From: Hyphomicrobiales bacterium
Lineage (GTDB): Bacteria; Pseudomonadota; Alphaproteobacteria; Rhizobiales; Rhizobiaceae
DNA length: 52,819 nucleotides
Direction of reading: 5' to 3'
Assembly: GCA_021775495.1 (NCBI GenBank)
Contig: JAJFHT010000201.1
Coordinates: forward strand, 1-52,819
A model generated the notes under the pieces. It made no database searches and was not told where the DNA came from. It saw only the letters and a list, made by a program, of their open reading frames with translations. Shown in pieces: positions 36,954 to 47,736 of the stretch (positions within the stretch are counted from its first letter, which is position 1; each line of letters begins with the position of its first letter). Both the position numbers and the translations under genes were made by a program.

Positions 36954-37808
36954 ATGGTAGCTGCCGAAGAGGCACAAAGCGGCAATCAACAGCATGAACT
37001 CGACATTCAGATGATGGAGGTCGAGGGACAGAAACTCCGGGTGGCGACAAAACCGGGACCGGTAGGAAAACCGCCATTGCTGATGTTCAACGGCATCGGT
37101 GCGAATCTTGAGCTCGGCGTGCCGTTCCTGTCGCAATTGAAGGACACCGGCGCGATTATTTTCGATGTGCCCGGCATCGGCGGCTCGCCGCTGCCGGCGC
37201 TTCCCTATCGTCCGTCGACACTTGCCCGCTGGGCAAAGAAACTGTGCCAGCAACTCGGCTATGAACAGGTTGATGTGTCTGGAGTGTCGTGGGGCGGCGG
37301 CCTGGCCCAGCAATTTGCCAGGCAATACCCAAAAATCTGCAGGAAACTTGTTCTGGCGGCGACGTCAGCCGGATGGGTGATGGTGCCGGGAGCACCCAGC
37401 GTGCTTTCCAAGATGGCCAGTATCCGGCGTTATACCGATCCCGGTTACATGCGCTCCATTGCGGCAGAAATCTACGGCGGTGATTTTCGCCACGACGATA
37501 CGCTGATCAATTCTCATGCGGCGGCGATGCGCCCGTCTTCCAATACCGGATATACGTTGCAATTGTTGGCAATGGTTGGCTGGACCAGCGCACCATGGCT
37601 GTGGCGGCTGAGACAGCCAACCCTGATCATTTCGGGGACTGACGATCCGCTGATTCCCGTCGCCAATGCCCGTCTTCTGGACAAGCTGATTCCGAATTCC
37701 CGGCTTGAACTGATCGACAACGGGCATCTGTTCCTTGTCACACAGCCGGAAGAGAGTGCCGTGATGATAGAGGATTTCCTGCACGGCGATGGCTCATCAT
37801 CGGTTTGA
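36954..37808 (+). CDS. phaZ: Intracellular medium-chain PHA depolymerase
   Basis: Alpha/beta-hydrolase that releases hydroxyacids from granules. It strongly resembles Pseudomonas PhaZ: PLLMFNGIGANLELGVPF, FDVPGIGG, the nucleophile box GVSWGGG (Ser112), LVLAATSAGWVMVPG, IYGGDFR, then GTDDPLIPV (Asp230/231) and DNGHLFLV (His258). Its 284 aa match the family. It follows phaC by 61 bases, the same phaC-phaZ order as in pseudomonads, so synthase and depolymerase are probably co-expressed. No signal peptide is seen, as expected for the intracellular enzyme. Confidence 0.92.
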   Translation: MVAAEEAQSGNQQHELDIQMMEVEGQKLRVATKPGPVGKPPLLMFNGIGANLELGVPFLSQLKDTGAIIFDVPGIGGSPLPALPYRPSTLARWAKKLCQQLGYEQVDVSGVSWGGGLAQQFARQYPKICRKLVLAATSAGWVMVPGAPSVLSKMASIRRYTDPGYMRSIAAEIYGGDFRHDDTLINSHAAAMRPSSNTGYTLQLLAMVGWTSAPWLWRLRQPTLIISGTDDPLIPVANARLLDKLIPNSRLELIDNGHLFLVTQPEESAVMIEDFLHGDGSSSV

Positions 37809-37944
37809 CATCGGCTGATTCAAATCGGCAGTCCTCTTGGCCCATGCCAGGATTCGATATTTTTCTATGACAATGCCGCCGGTGTCGGCTAAATCTTTCA
37901 GCAGGGACGATCGTTACGCCGAACAGGCGAGGGAGTAGCAGGAT

Positions 37945-38865
37945 ATGCGCTGGAAAGGCCGTAGGCAGAGCAGCAATATCGAAGATCAGCGCGGCCAATC
38001 GGGCGGTGGTGGATTGCGGACGGGCCGTGGCGGTCGTGGCGGCGGATTAAGGCTTCCGATCGGACGCGGCAGCGGTGCCAAAGGTGGTGGCATTTCCGGT
38101 ATTGTCATGCTGGTGGTGCTGTTTTTCGTGCTCAAGGCCTGCGGCATAGATCCGATGCAAATTCTGCAAGGTGGTGGCGGCGGACAAGCGCCAAGCCAGA
38201 CCACTGAACGGCAGGCTCCCGGCCGCGCGGACGAGATGACACAGTTTGTCGCCACGGTGCTGGCTGAAACCGAAGATGTCTGGAACGGCGTGTTCAAGGC
38301 AGAGGGCGTGCAGTACCGCGAGCCAAATCTGGTATTGTTCAGTGGCCAGGTGCGCTCGGCCTGCGGATTTGCATCGGCAGCTTCAGGGCCGTTTTATTGT
38401 CCCGGTGACAGCAAGGTCTATATCGATCTGTCTTTTTACGATGAGCTTTCCCGCCGCTTCAAGGCGTCGGGCGATTTTGCTCAAGCCTATGTTCTTGCGC
38501 ATGAAGTCGGCCATCATGTGCAGAACCTTATTGGCGTACTGCCGAAATTCAACAAGATGCGCCGGAACCTGAGCGAGACCGAAGCCAACCGGATGTCGAT
38601 CCGGGTCGAGTTGCAGGCTGATTGTTTTGCCGGTATCTGGGCGCATTACACGGCGCAGAAGGGGTTGCTGGAAAAGGGTGACATCGAGGAAGCGTTGAAC
38701 GCGGCCAACCAGATCGGCGACGATACGCTGCAAAAACGCACCCAGGGTTACGTCGTCCCGGAAAGCTTCAACCACGGCACGTCGGAGCAACGGCGGACCT
38801 GGTTCGCCCGCGGCCTGAAAAGCGGCAAGCTGGCCAGCTGCGATACGTTCAACAATCCGGTGTAA
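37945..38865 (+). CDS. Neutral zinc metallopeptidase (YpfJ family)
   Basis: Membrane-anchored putative zinc peptidase. A basic Gly/Arg-rich N-terminus is followed by one membrane helix (ISGIVMLVVLFFVLKAC, about 50-66), a Gly-rich linker and the catalytic domain: HEVGH at 186-190 and the distal ELQADCFAGIWAH with the third ligand. 306 aa, typical length. AGGAT-type ribosome site before ATG 37945. It is convergent with the PhyH gene, 4 bases apart. Substrates of this family are not known. Confidence 0.88.
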   Translation: MRWKGRRQSSNIEDQRGQSGGGGLRTGRGGRGGGLRLPIGRGSGAKGGGISGIVMLVVLFFVLKACGIDPMQILQGGGGGQAPSQTTERQAPGRADEMTQFVATVLAETEDVWNGVFKAEGVQYREPNLVLFSGQVRSACGFASAASGPFYCPGDSKVYIDLSFYDELSRRFKASGDFAQAYVLAHEVGHHVQNLIGVLPKFNKMRRNLSETEANRMSIRVELQADCFAGIWAHYTAQKGLLEKGDIEEALNAANQIGDDTLQKRTQGYVVPESFNHGTSEQRRTWFARGLKSGKLASCDTFNNPV

Positions 38866-38869
38866 TCCG

Positions 38870-39805
38870 CTACCAGTGCGTCAGGCCAAGCAGCTTTTCA
38901 CCCAGCGGTGTTAACTGCGCGGTTTTGGCATTCTGTTTTTCCCAATGGCGAGGATCACCCGGAAAGGCGGCGCGATCGGGATGACCTAACTCGCGCCACA
39001 TACGGATGCGGTCCTGGCGCTCGAGTTCGTTTTCCTGTTCTGCCGGGTACATGGAAATATATTGCGCCATGCGGACGCGATCGTTTGAATGGTTCGGTCG
39101 CACACCGTGGGCCAGAAGCGAATTGAAAATAAGCAAGTCGCCAGCTTCCAATTCGACGTTGATTACGTCAAAACCGGTGGTGTCGGGATGTCTTGGTTTC
39201 CGGTCAACCGGCTGACTTTTTTCCCACTCGTCGAAATTTTCGAACAGCCCGGGGACACACTGAAATCCGCCAACTTCGCTATCCTGCCTGTTCAGGCTCA
39301 ATACACCCTGAACGCCGATCGGCAACGGCCGCAAGGTTGTATCAACGTCCCAATGAACAAATCCATCCGGGTTGCCTTTGTTGATACGTGGTGGATTGAG
39401 ATTGGCTCGGTCGATTGCGACCCAAAGATCTTCTCGGTCCCAGATATCGACAAAGGCATTGTAGATACGTGGTTCCATCCGATTGTCCCAGAGATACTGA
39501 TGGTTGTAAATTTCCAGCATTCCGGTGTTGTTCAACTCTTTCATCTTGTGTTCGCGCCGTTGCGGCGCATGCCAGGTTGACGGATCGTTCGGAACTTTTT
39601 CGTCAAAACGCCAAAGCAAGTCGGCCAACCGCTCGATATTGTCATGCGGAACCGCGTTCTGAACAACAACAAAACCCTTGTTGGCCCAATGATGCCAATC
39701 ATCCATCGACAACACCCGCAATGGCAGGGTCTTGTTGATATCTTTCAACTGGGTTGTGACCTGCGAATTGCTCGGATGGCTGTCGTTTTTAAGCGTGGTC
39801 GCCAA
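38870..39805 (-). CDS. Phytanoyl-CoA dioxygenase (PhyH) family protein
   Basis: Fe(II)/2-oxoglutarate dioxygenase of the PhyH group. The iron ligands are His151-x-Asp153 in FVHWDVD and a distal His233 in LLAHGVRPNHSNDRVR, where Arg243 or Arg245 would bind 2-oxoglutarate. 311 aa. No neighbour reveals the substrate: the gene is between a metallopeptidase and carA. Natural-product and lipid hydroxylases share this fold, so only the family is assigned. Confidence 0.82.
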   Translation of the reverse strand: MATTLKNDSHPSNSQVTTQLKDINKTLPLRVLSMDDWHHWANKGFVVVQNAVPHDNIERLADLLWRFDEKVPNDPSTWHAPQRREHKMKELNNTGMLEIYNHQYLWDNRMEPRIYNAFVDIWDREDLWVAIDRANLNPPRINKGNPDGFVHWDVDTTLRPLPIGVQGVLSLNRQDSEVGGFQCVPGLFENFDEWEKSQPVDRKPRHPDTTGFDVINVELEAGDLLIFNSLLAHGVRPNHSNDRVRMAQYISMYPAEQENELERQDRIRMWRELGHPDRAAFPGDPRHWEKQNAKTAQLTPLGEKLLGLTHW

Positions 39806-39919
39806 AAGCGTCTCCGTTGTCTCTGTCGCAGTTTGCGGTCACGAGCCGACGATCGCAACAGGACAATTCACATCCTGCCACGCCATATAGAGAAAAACAC
39901 AATCGGGAATGGTCCGGCG

Positions 39920-41122
39920 TCAGGCGCTTTCGGCCATTGCCGGTTCGCCGCGCCGCTCGCGGATCAGATTGACGAAGCGCCGGAACAGGTAATGCGAGTC
40001 CTGCGGGCCGGGTGAGGCTTCGGGGTGGTGTTGAACGGAAAACACCGACCGTCCCTTGACCCTCAGACCACAGTTCGAATTATCGAACAGCGACAGGTGG
40101 GTCGCCTCGACGCCTTCGGGCAGCGATTCTGAATCCACCGCAAATCCATGGTTCATCGAGACGATTTCGACCTTGCCGGTGGTGAAATCCTTGACTGGGT
40201 GATTGGCGCCGTGGTGACCTTGATGCATCTTCACCGTCGTTGCGCCCAGCGCAAGTGCCAGCATCTGGTGGCCAAGACAGATGCCGAATACCGGGATGTC
40301 GGTTTCCAGCAGAGCGCGGATCATCGGAACCGCGTAAGCACCGGTGGCTTCCGGGTCACCCGGACCGTTTGACAGAAAAATGCCGTCGGGACTGAGCGCC
40401 AGTATGTCCTCGGCGGATGTGCTGGCCGGGACGACCGTCACTTTCGCGCCAAGACCGGCAAGCAGCCGCAGAATGTTGCGCTTGACGCCGAAATCGACGG
40501 CGACGACGTGAAAAGATGGATCTGCCGTGTTGGCATAACCCTCGTTCCACACCCATGGCACTTCGCTCCAGCCGGAAGATTGACCGGAGGTTACCTCTTT
40601 TGCCAGGTCCAGTCCGACAAGCCCGTGCCACTTTCGCGCGCGGGCCTTGAGATCGGCAATATCAAAATTACCATCCGGCGAATGGGCAAGAACCGCATTT
40701 GCCAGGCCCTTTTCCCGAATCAGAGCGGTAAGGGCACGGGTATCGATACCGGACATGGCGACGATGCCGCGTTTTTTCAGCCAGTTGTCCAGATGTGATT
40801 GCGAGCGGTAATTGGACGGATTGGTCACCTCCGCACGGAATATCGCGCCCAAAGCACCGGCTCGCCTGGCCGGGTTGAGGTCTTCAATATCTTCGTCATT
40901 GGTGCCGATATTGCCGATATGTGGAAAGGTGAACGTCACGATCTGTCCACTATAGGACGGATCGGTCAGGATTTCCTGATAGCCGGTCAGCGCCGTATTG
41001 AAACAGACCTCCGCTTCGACGCTGCCCTCGGCTCCGAGGCCCTTGCCTTCAATGACCGTTCCATCAGCCAGAACCAGCAGCGCAGTCGGTTTTTGCGTGG
41101 TCCAGGGGGCTGTTTTATTCAT
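39920..41122 (-). CDS. carA: Carbamoyl-phosphate synthase small subunit
   Basis: Glutaminase subunit that hydrolyses glutamine and channels ammonia to CarB. The N-terminal CarA domain (GSVEAEVCFNTALTGYQEI, PSYSGQIVTFTFPHIGN) is followed by the class I amidotransferase domain, with Cys in FGICLGHQML and the His-Glu pair in QHHPEASPGPQDS. ATG 41122 (400 aa) is chosen; the frame continues 26 codons upstream without a better start. It is divergent from the GatB/YqeY gene and 21 kb from carB. Confidence 0.95.
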   Translation of the reverse strand: MNKTAPWTTQKPTALLVLADGTVIEGKGLGAEGSVEAEVCFNTALTGYQEILTDPSYSGQIVTFTFPHIGNIGTNDEDIEDLNPARRAGALGAIFRAEVTNPSNYRSQSHLDNWLKKRGIVAMSGIDTRALTALIREKGLANAVLAHSPDGNFDIADLKARARKWHGLVGLDLAKEVTSGQSSGWSEVPWVWNEGYANTADPSFHVVAVDFGVKRNILRLLAGLGAKVTVVPASTSAEDILALSPDGIFLSNGPGDPEATGAYAVPMIRALLETDIPVFGICLGHQMLALALGATTVKMHQGHHGANHPVKDFTTGKVEIVSMNHGFAVDSESLPEGVEATHLSLFDNSNCGLRVKGRSVFSVQHHPEASPGPQDSHYLFRRFVNLIRERRGEPAMAESA

Positions 41123-41369
41123 CACGCGGCTGCTCCCGTCGAATTGATTTGCGCACACTTGAAACCGATGCCGCGATGAACCATCTAGGGCGCAGAGCAT
41201 CGGGTGACGATCCGTCAGAGATCACCATCCGGTTGGATCCCAAGTCAGAAATTGTCCATGCAGGTGGCGGACAATAGGCAACTCGGCCGACCCGGTCAAT
41301 CGTTTGACCTGCTCTGGTAACAATATTTTTTTCATATAGAAATCAGCAAGTTACCGAGGCAGAAACGAT

Positions 41370-41398
41370 TTGCATTGGCGTATGCCCAAAGCTATTGT
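41370..41398 (+). promoter_or_regulatory. Predicted promoter of the GatB/YqeY - dnaG block
   Basis: TTGCAT (41370-41375) and TATTGT (41393-41398) with 17-base spacing end about 33 bases before the GatB/YqeY start. The 308-base gap to carA contains no gene that I can support. Confidence 0.4.
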
Positions 41399-41430
41399 CC
41401 GACCCCACAGAAGGACTGGAGTAAAGAGCC

Positions 41431-41883
41431 ATGCGCGAAAAGATCGCCGAGGCACTTAAAACCGCTGTGAAATCCCAGGACAAACGGCGTGTGTCGACGC
41501 TCCGTCTGATTCTGGCGGCGCTGAAGGACCGCGATATTGCGAATCGTGGCGCGGGCAAGGACCCCGTCAGTGGCGAGGACGTGCTTTCGATCCTTGCCAA
41601 GATGGTCAAGCAGCGCGAGGAATCGGCCCGGCTGTATGAAGAAGGCAACCGCCTCGAACTCGCCGAGCAGGAACGTGAAGAAATAGAAATCATCCGGGAC
41701 TTTCTGCCTCAGCAATTGTGCGAGGAAGATGTCCAGGCGGCCTGTGCGCAGGCAGTCGAGGAAGTTGGCGCCGATGGCCTGCGTGATATGGGCCGCTGCA
41801 TGAATGTGCTGAAGCAGAAATTCAACGGGCAAATGGATTTCGGTAAGGCCAGCGGTATCGTCAAGACGATCCTGACCCCTTAG
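41431..41883 (+). CDS. GatB/YqeY-domain protein
   Basis: 150-aa protein of the YqeY family, related to the tRNA-binding C-terminal domain of GatB. It has the family pattern RVSTLRLILAALKDRDI, VSGEDVLSILAKMVKQREES, LPQQLCEEDVQAA and MGRCMNVLKQKF. A role in tRNA-dependent amidation is suggested by homology only. It lies 137 bases before dnaG and rpoD follows, the block called macromolecular synthesis. GGAG-containing leader before ATG 41431. Confidence 0.9.
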   Translation: MREKIAEALKTAVKSQDKRRVSTLRLILAALKDRDIANRGAGKDPVSGEDVLSILAKMVKQREESARLYEEGNRLELAEQEREEIEIIRDFLPQQLCEEDVQAACAQAVEEVGADGLRDMGRCMNVLKQKFNGQMDFGKASGIVKTILTP

Positions 41884-42020
41884 GCAACGGACCTGTAAAC
41901 ATGTTAGAGCCCGGGGGGTCATGCGGGCCCCTGTGCAAAAAGCGTGCAGACGCTGTATGGCGCCTGTGCGGAGGCGTATTATGATGCCGCGCGCTGCAAA
42001 CAGTTTCAGAGTTCGAATTC

Positions 42021-43946
42021 ATGCGATTTTCCACTTCCTTCCTGGACGAGATTCGCGATCGTGTGCCGATTTCAACGGTCATCGGCAATCGCGTTACGTG
42101 GGATCGCAAGAAAACCAACACTCAGCGCGGCGATTACTGGGCCTGTTGTCCGTTCCATGGCGAAAACACACCAAGTTTCCACTGCGAGGACAGCAAGGGC
42201 CGCTATCATTGTTTTGGCTGCGGCGTTTCAGGTGACCATTTCCGGTTTCTGACCGAACTTGACGGCATGCCATTTCCTGAAGCCGTTTCACGTATTGCCG
42301 ACCAGGCGGGCGTGCCGATGCCGGAACGTGACCCGGAAGCGGAAAAACGTGAGGAGGCACGCAGCAGCCTGTCCGATGTGATGGCTCTGGCAACACAGTT
42401 TTTTGAGGAAAAACTACAGGCGGCGGGAGGGGCCAAAGCCCGTGGTTATTTGCGCGAACGAGGATTGTCGTCGGCCACCCAGGTGGCGTTTCGCATCGGC
42501 TTCGCCCCCGACAGCCGCAACGCGCTGAAGCAGTTTCTGGCCGACAAGGGCGTTCAGAAGGAACAGATTGAGGCGTGCGGGCTGGTTGTCCACGGTCCGG
42601 ATATCGCGGTTTCCTACGACCGCTTTCGCGACCGCATCATGTTTCCGATCGAAGACACCAGAGGCCGCGTCATCGCATTTGGCGGGCGGGCGCTGTCTCC
42701 GGATGTGCCGGCGAAATATCTCAATTCGCCGGAAACCGATCTCTTTCACAAGGGCAACGTGCTGTACAACCTCGCCCGGGCGCGAAAGGCGGCGGGCAAG
42801 GATGGCACCCTGATCGCCGTTGAAGGTTATATGGACGTCATTGCCCTGACCCAGGCCGGCTTCGAGAACGCCGTGGCGCCGCTCGGAACTGCACTGACCG
42901 AAAATCAGCTGGACCTGATGTGGCGGGTGGCTGGCGAACCGCACCTGTGTTTTGACGGTGACATGGCGGGCGTACGGGCTGCCCATCGTGCCGCCGATCT
43001 GGCATTGCCGTCACTTCAACCGGGCAAATCCGTCAGGTTCGTGCTGATGTCCGAAGGCCAGGATCCGGACGACCTGATCAAGGCAAGCGGCCCGGAAGCC
43101 TTTGCCACGCTGCTGAACGAGGCGCGTCCGCTGGCTGATATGCTGTGGGCGCGCGAGACGGCGGGTGGTGTATTTGACACACCCGAGCGCCGTGCCGAAC
43201 TGGAGCGGCGACTTCGCGATCTGACCGGCCGAATTGGCGATGAGAATGTACGCCGCCACTATGCGCAGGACATGCGTGAGCGGACGGCGGTTTTTTTTGG
43301 CCGCGAACCTGCTTCCAGCCGGCAATCGGACGGTTCGGGCAGAGGGCAATCGGCTGGTTTCCGCAGGCCCGGTGCCGCCAGCGGCCGGCGAGCAGTTACC
43401 GACAGCCTGGCGCGCTCCGCCATGGTGAAATCCGTCGGCGGGCAAACGCCGTTGCGCGAAACCGTGCTGATCGTCTGCGCCGCCAATCATGCGGTGCTTC
43501 TGGAGGAACAGTTCGATGCCTTCGAAGCACTCAACATTCCACCCGGCGAGTTGAAGCGGCTGCATACCGCAATCATGGATGCTATCGCCACACAGGACAT
43601 CACGGAACGCGAGGCGCTTGTCGAATGGCTGCGAAAAGCGGGTGTCAGCGAGGAATGGGATCGGGCGGAACAACTGGTTCGCGCAGCCAAGGTCTGGCCG
43701 GCGCTCGAAGATGCCGCACTCGACGATGCGCGCGATGCTTTTCGGCAGGCGCTCCACTTGCACCGGATGGCCGGCGCGCTACATAATGAGTTGAAGGAAG
43801 CCGAGCTGGCACTTGCTACCGACCCGACCGATGAGAATTTCGAACACCTGCTTGACGTGCAGAACCAGTTCCGGGATGCCCAGGCGATCGAAGCGCTGAT
43901 TGAAGGATTTGGAATACAGTCAGGGCGGCCAACACGCAGTTTTTGA
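42021..43946 (+). CDS. dnaG: DNA primase
   Basis: Synthesises RNA primers at the replication fork. Zinc-binding CHC2 domain with Cys43, His46, Cys64 and Cys67 (CCPFH, HCFGC), then the Toprim catalytic core (IAVEGYMDVIAL, and CFDGDMAG with the metal acidic residues) and a C-terminal helicase-interaction domain (about 500-641). 641 aa. A low-complexity Ser/Gly/Arg linker near 430 separates core and C-terminus. It precedes rpoD by about 300 bases. In that gap I see no gene; it probably holds an rpoD promoter. Confidence 0.96.
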   Translation: MRFSTSFLDEIRDRVPISTVIGNRVTWDRKKTNTQRGDYWACCPFHGENTPSFHCEDSKGRYHCFGCGVSGDHFRFLTELDGMPFPEAVSRIADQAGVPMPERDPEAEKREEARSSLSDVMALATQFFEEKLQAAGGAKARGYLRERGLSSATQVAFRIGFAPDSRNALKQFLADKGVQKEQIEACGLVVHGPDIAVSYDRFRDRIMFPIEDTRGRVIAFGGRALSPDVPAKYLNSPETDLFHKGNVLYNLARARKAAGKDGTLIAVEGYMDVIALTQAGFENAVAPLGTALTENQLDLMWRVAGEPHLCFDGDMAGVRAAHRAADLALPSLQPGKSVRFVLMSEGQDPDDLIKASGPEAFATLLNEARPLADMLWARETAGGVFDTPERRAELERRLRDLTGRIGDENVRRHYAQDMRERTAVFFGREPASSRQSDGSGRGQSAGFRRPGAASGRRAVTDSLARSAMVKSVGGQTPLRETVLIVCAANHAVLLEEQFDAFEALNIPPGELKRLHTAIMDAIATQDITEREALVEWLRKAGVSEEWDRAEQLVRAAKVWPALEDAALDDARDAFRQALHLHRMAGALHNELKEAELALATDPTDENFEHLLDVQNQFRDAQAIEALIEGFGIQSGRPTRSF

Positions 43947-44248
43947 TCAATTGATTCGTTTTTTGTGCCGAATCATGCGAATGCGTCTTGACCTTCCACT
44001 GGAATGACGGAATCAGAAACATCATATGACGGTTTGGCGGGGCATTTCCCGCAAGGCTGAAAGAAACAGGGCAGGAATACATCGGCAGACCGAGGCAGCG
44101 GCTTCGAACTGTGTCGATTCGAGACGGGTTTAATTCGGCATTAACGCTAACGCGGTTACTCATCCCAGAGCAGCCGTGCGCATGTCGTTGAAGCCTCGTT
44201 TCCGGGATGACGATCCCGCTGCGTGCCGCCCCTTGGAGACAGACTTAT

Positions 44249-46273
<2,025 letters not shown>

Positions 46274-46298
46274 CCGCTTCGGCATACACAGAGCTTTC

Positions 46299-46325
46299 AA
46301 AGGGTCGCTTCGGCGGCCCTTTTGT
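46299..46325 (+). terminator. Rho-independent terminator after rpoD
   Basis: AAAGGG-T-CGC-TTCG-GCG-G-CCCTTTT: a stem closed by a stable TTCG tetraloop with a short T run, 26 bases after the rpoD stop. Confidence 0.85.
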
Positions 46326-46392
46326 CTATATAAACTTGCATCAGTTCCATCACATCCGGTGCCATGTGGCATTTGACAAAGAGGAGTTCAGT

Positions 46393-47256
46393 GTGAGCCT
46401 GAAAAACAAGACGCTTTTCATTTCCGGCGGCAGCCGTGGCATAGGACTGTCCATTGCACTGCGGGCGGCCCGGGATGGTGCCAATGTGGTGATCGCCGCC
46501 AAGACCTCGGATCCGCACCCCAAACTGCCGGGCACCATTCACACCGCGGCAAAGGAGATCGAGGACGCCGGAGGCAGGGCGCTGCCGGTGCTGTGCGACA
46601 TCAGACATGAGGAACAGGTCGCTGACGCGGTCGGAAAGGCCATCGAGACCTTTGGCGGCATCGATATCTGCATCAACAATGCCAGTGCGATCCAGTTGAC
46701 CGGAACGCTGGCGACCGACATGAAACGCTATGATTTGATGAACCAGATCAATGCGCGCGGCACGTTTCTGGTTTCAAAGACCTGCATTCCACACCTTAAG
46801 AAAGCCGACAACCCGCACATTCTCAATCTGTCGCCCCCGCTTGACATGTCGGCCAAATGGTTCGCCGGACATGTCGCCTACACCATGGCAAAATACGGTA
46901 TGTCGATGTGTACACTCGGCATGGCGGCAGAGTTCAAGAAAGACGCCATCGCTGTCAATTCGCTATGGCCGCTGACGGCAATCGATACGGCTGCCGTGCG
47001 CAACCTGCTTGGCGGCGATGCGATGGGCAAGATCAGCCGCTCGCCGGATATCATGGCTGATGCGGCGCATGTGATCCTGACCCGTCCGTCGCCTGAAACC
47101 AGCGGCAATTTCTTCATCGATGAACAGGTGTTGCGGGATGAAGGGGTAACGGATTTTTCCCGATATGCTCCGAATGCCGATGCACTGGCTGCTGACTTCT
47201 TTGTTCCCGATGCAGTGTTCGAAGCCTTGCCGACAAAAGTCGTTCGATCGCTCTGA
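46393..47256 (+). CDS. Short-chain dehydrogenase/reductase (HSDL2-like)
   Basis: NAD(P)-dependent oxidoreductase of the SDR family, 287 aa from GTG 46393 (GAGGAG ribosome site). Cofactor motif SGGSRGIG at the N-terminus, NNAS (about 96-99), active-site Ser in HILNLSPP and YTMAK as the catalytic Tyr-x3-Lys. The overall pattern, including LSPPLDMSAKWFAGH, resembles the hydroxysteroid-dehydrogenase-like 2 group, linked to fatty-acid metabolism, but its substrate is unknown. The C-terminal half after residue 230 is longer than in minimal SDRs. It lies just before the YcgN gene, 21 bases away. Confidence 0.85.
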   Translation: MSLKNKTLFISGGSRGIGLSIALRAARDGANVVIAAKTSDPHPKLPGTIHTAAKEIEDAGGRALPVLCDIRHEEQVADAVGKAIETFGGIDICINNASAIQLTGTLATDMKRYDLMNQINARGTFLVSKTCIPHLKKADNPHILNLSPPLDMSAKWFAGHVAYTMAKYGMSMCTLGMAAEFKKDAIAVNSLWPLTAIDTAAVRNLLGGDAMGKISRSPDIMADAAHVILTRPSPETSGNFFIDEQVLRDEGVTDFSRYAPNADALAADFFVPDAVFEALPTKVVRSL

Positions 47257-47277
47257 CGTGACAACGGGAACGACATT

Positions 47278-47733
47278 TTGAAACAGAACAACCTGCCGTT
47301 CTGGAAAACCAAACGCCTGGAGGAGATGAACCGGGGCGAATGGGAATCTCTTTGTGACGGTTGCGGCAAGTGCTGCCTGACAAAGCTTGAAGACGCTGAC
47401 ACCGGTGAGATCCATTGGACCAGCATCGCCTGCCGCTTGTTCGATGCCGGTGCATGCCGCTGCACGGATTACGCGCGCCGACTGGAACAGGTGCCGGACT
47501 GCGTCGGCCTGACACCGGAAAATGTGCGCACACTAACCTGGCTGCCCTCTACCTGTGCATACAAATTGATCGCCGAAGGCCGGGAGCTTTATGAATGGCA
47601 TCCGTTGATATCCGGCAGGCCTGAAACCGTTCATGAAGCCGGGATGTCGATGCGTGGCCGGGTGTCCGGCTGTGAATCCGACATGCCCGACGAGGATGCC
47701 TATCTCGATCACGTATTGGAGCAGGAGCCGTAA
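47278..47733 (+). CDS. YcgN-family cysteine-cluster protein (UPF0260)
   Basis: 151-aa protein with the family's cysteine clusters: CDGCGKCC (43-50) near the N-terminus, then [20 protein letters not shown] and STCAY. They probably bind a metal or Fe-S cluster. TTG 47278 is used because the usual family start ([10 protein letters not shown]) requires it. It is followed 3 bases later by the split GNAT-SnoaL gene, so the two were probably co-transcribed. Function unknown. Confidence 0.85.
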   Translation: MKQNNLPFWKTKRLEEMNRGEWESLCDGCGKCCLTKLEDADTGEIHWTSIACRLFDAGACRCTDYARRLEQVPDCVGLTPENVRTLTWLPSTCAYKLIAEGRELYEWHPLISGRPETVHEAGMSMRGRVSGCESDMPDEDAYLDHVLEQEP

Positions 47734-47736
47734 CAA

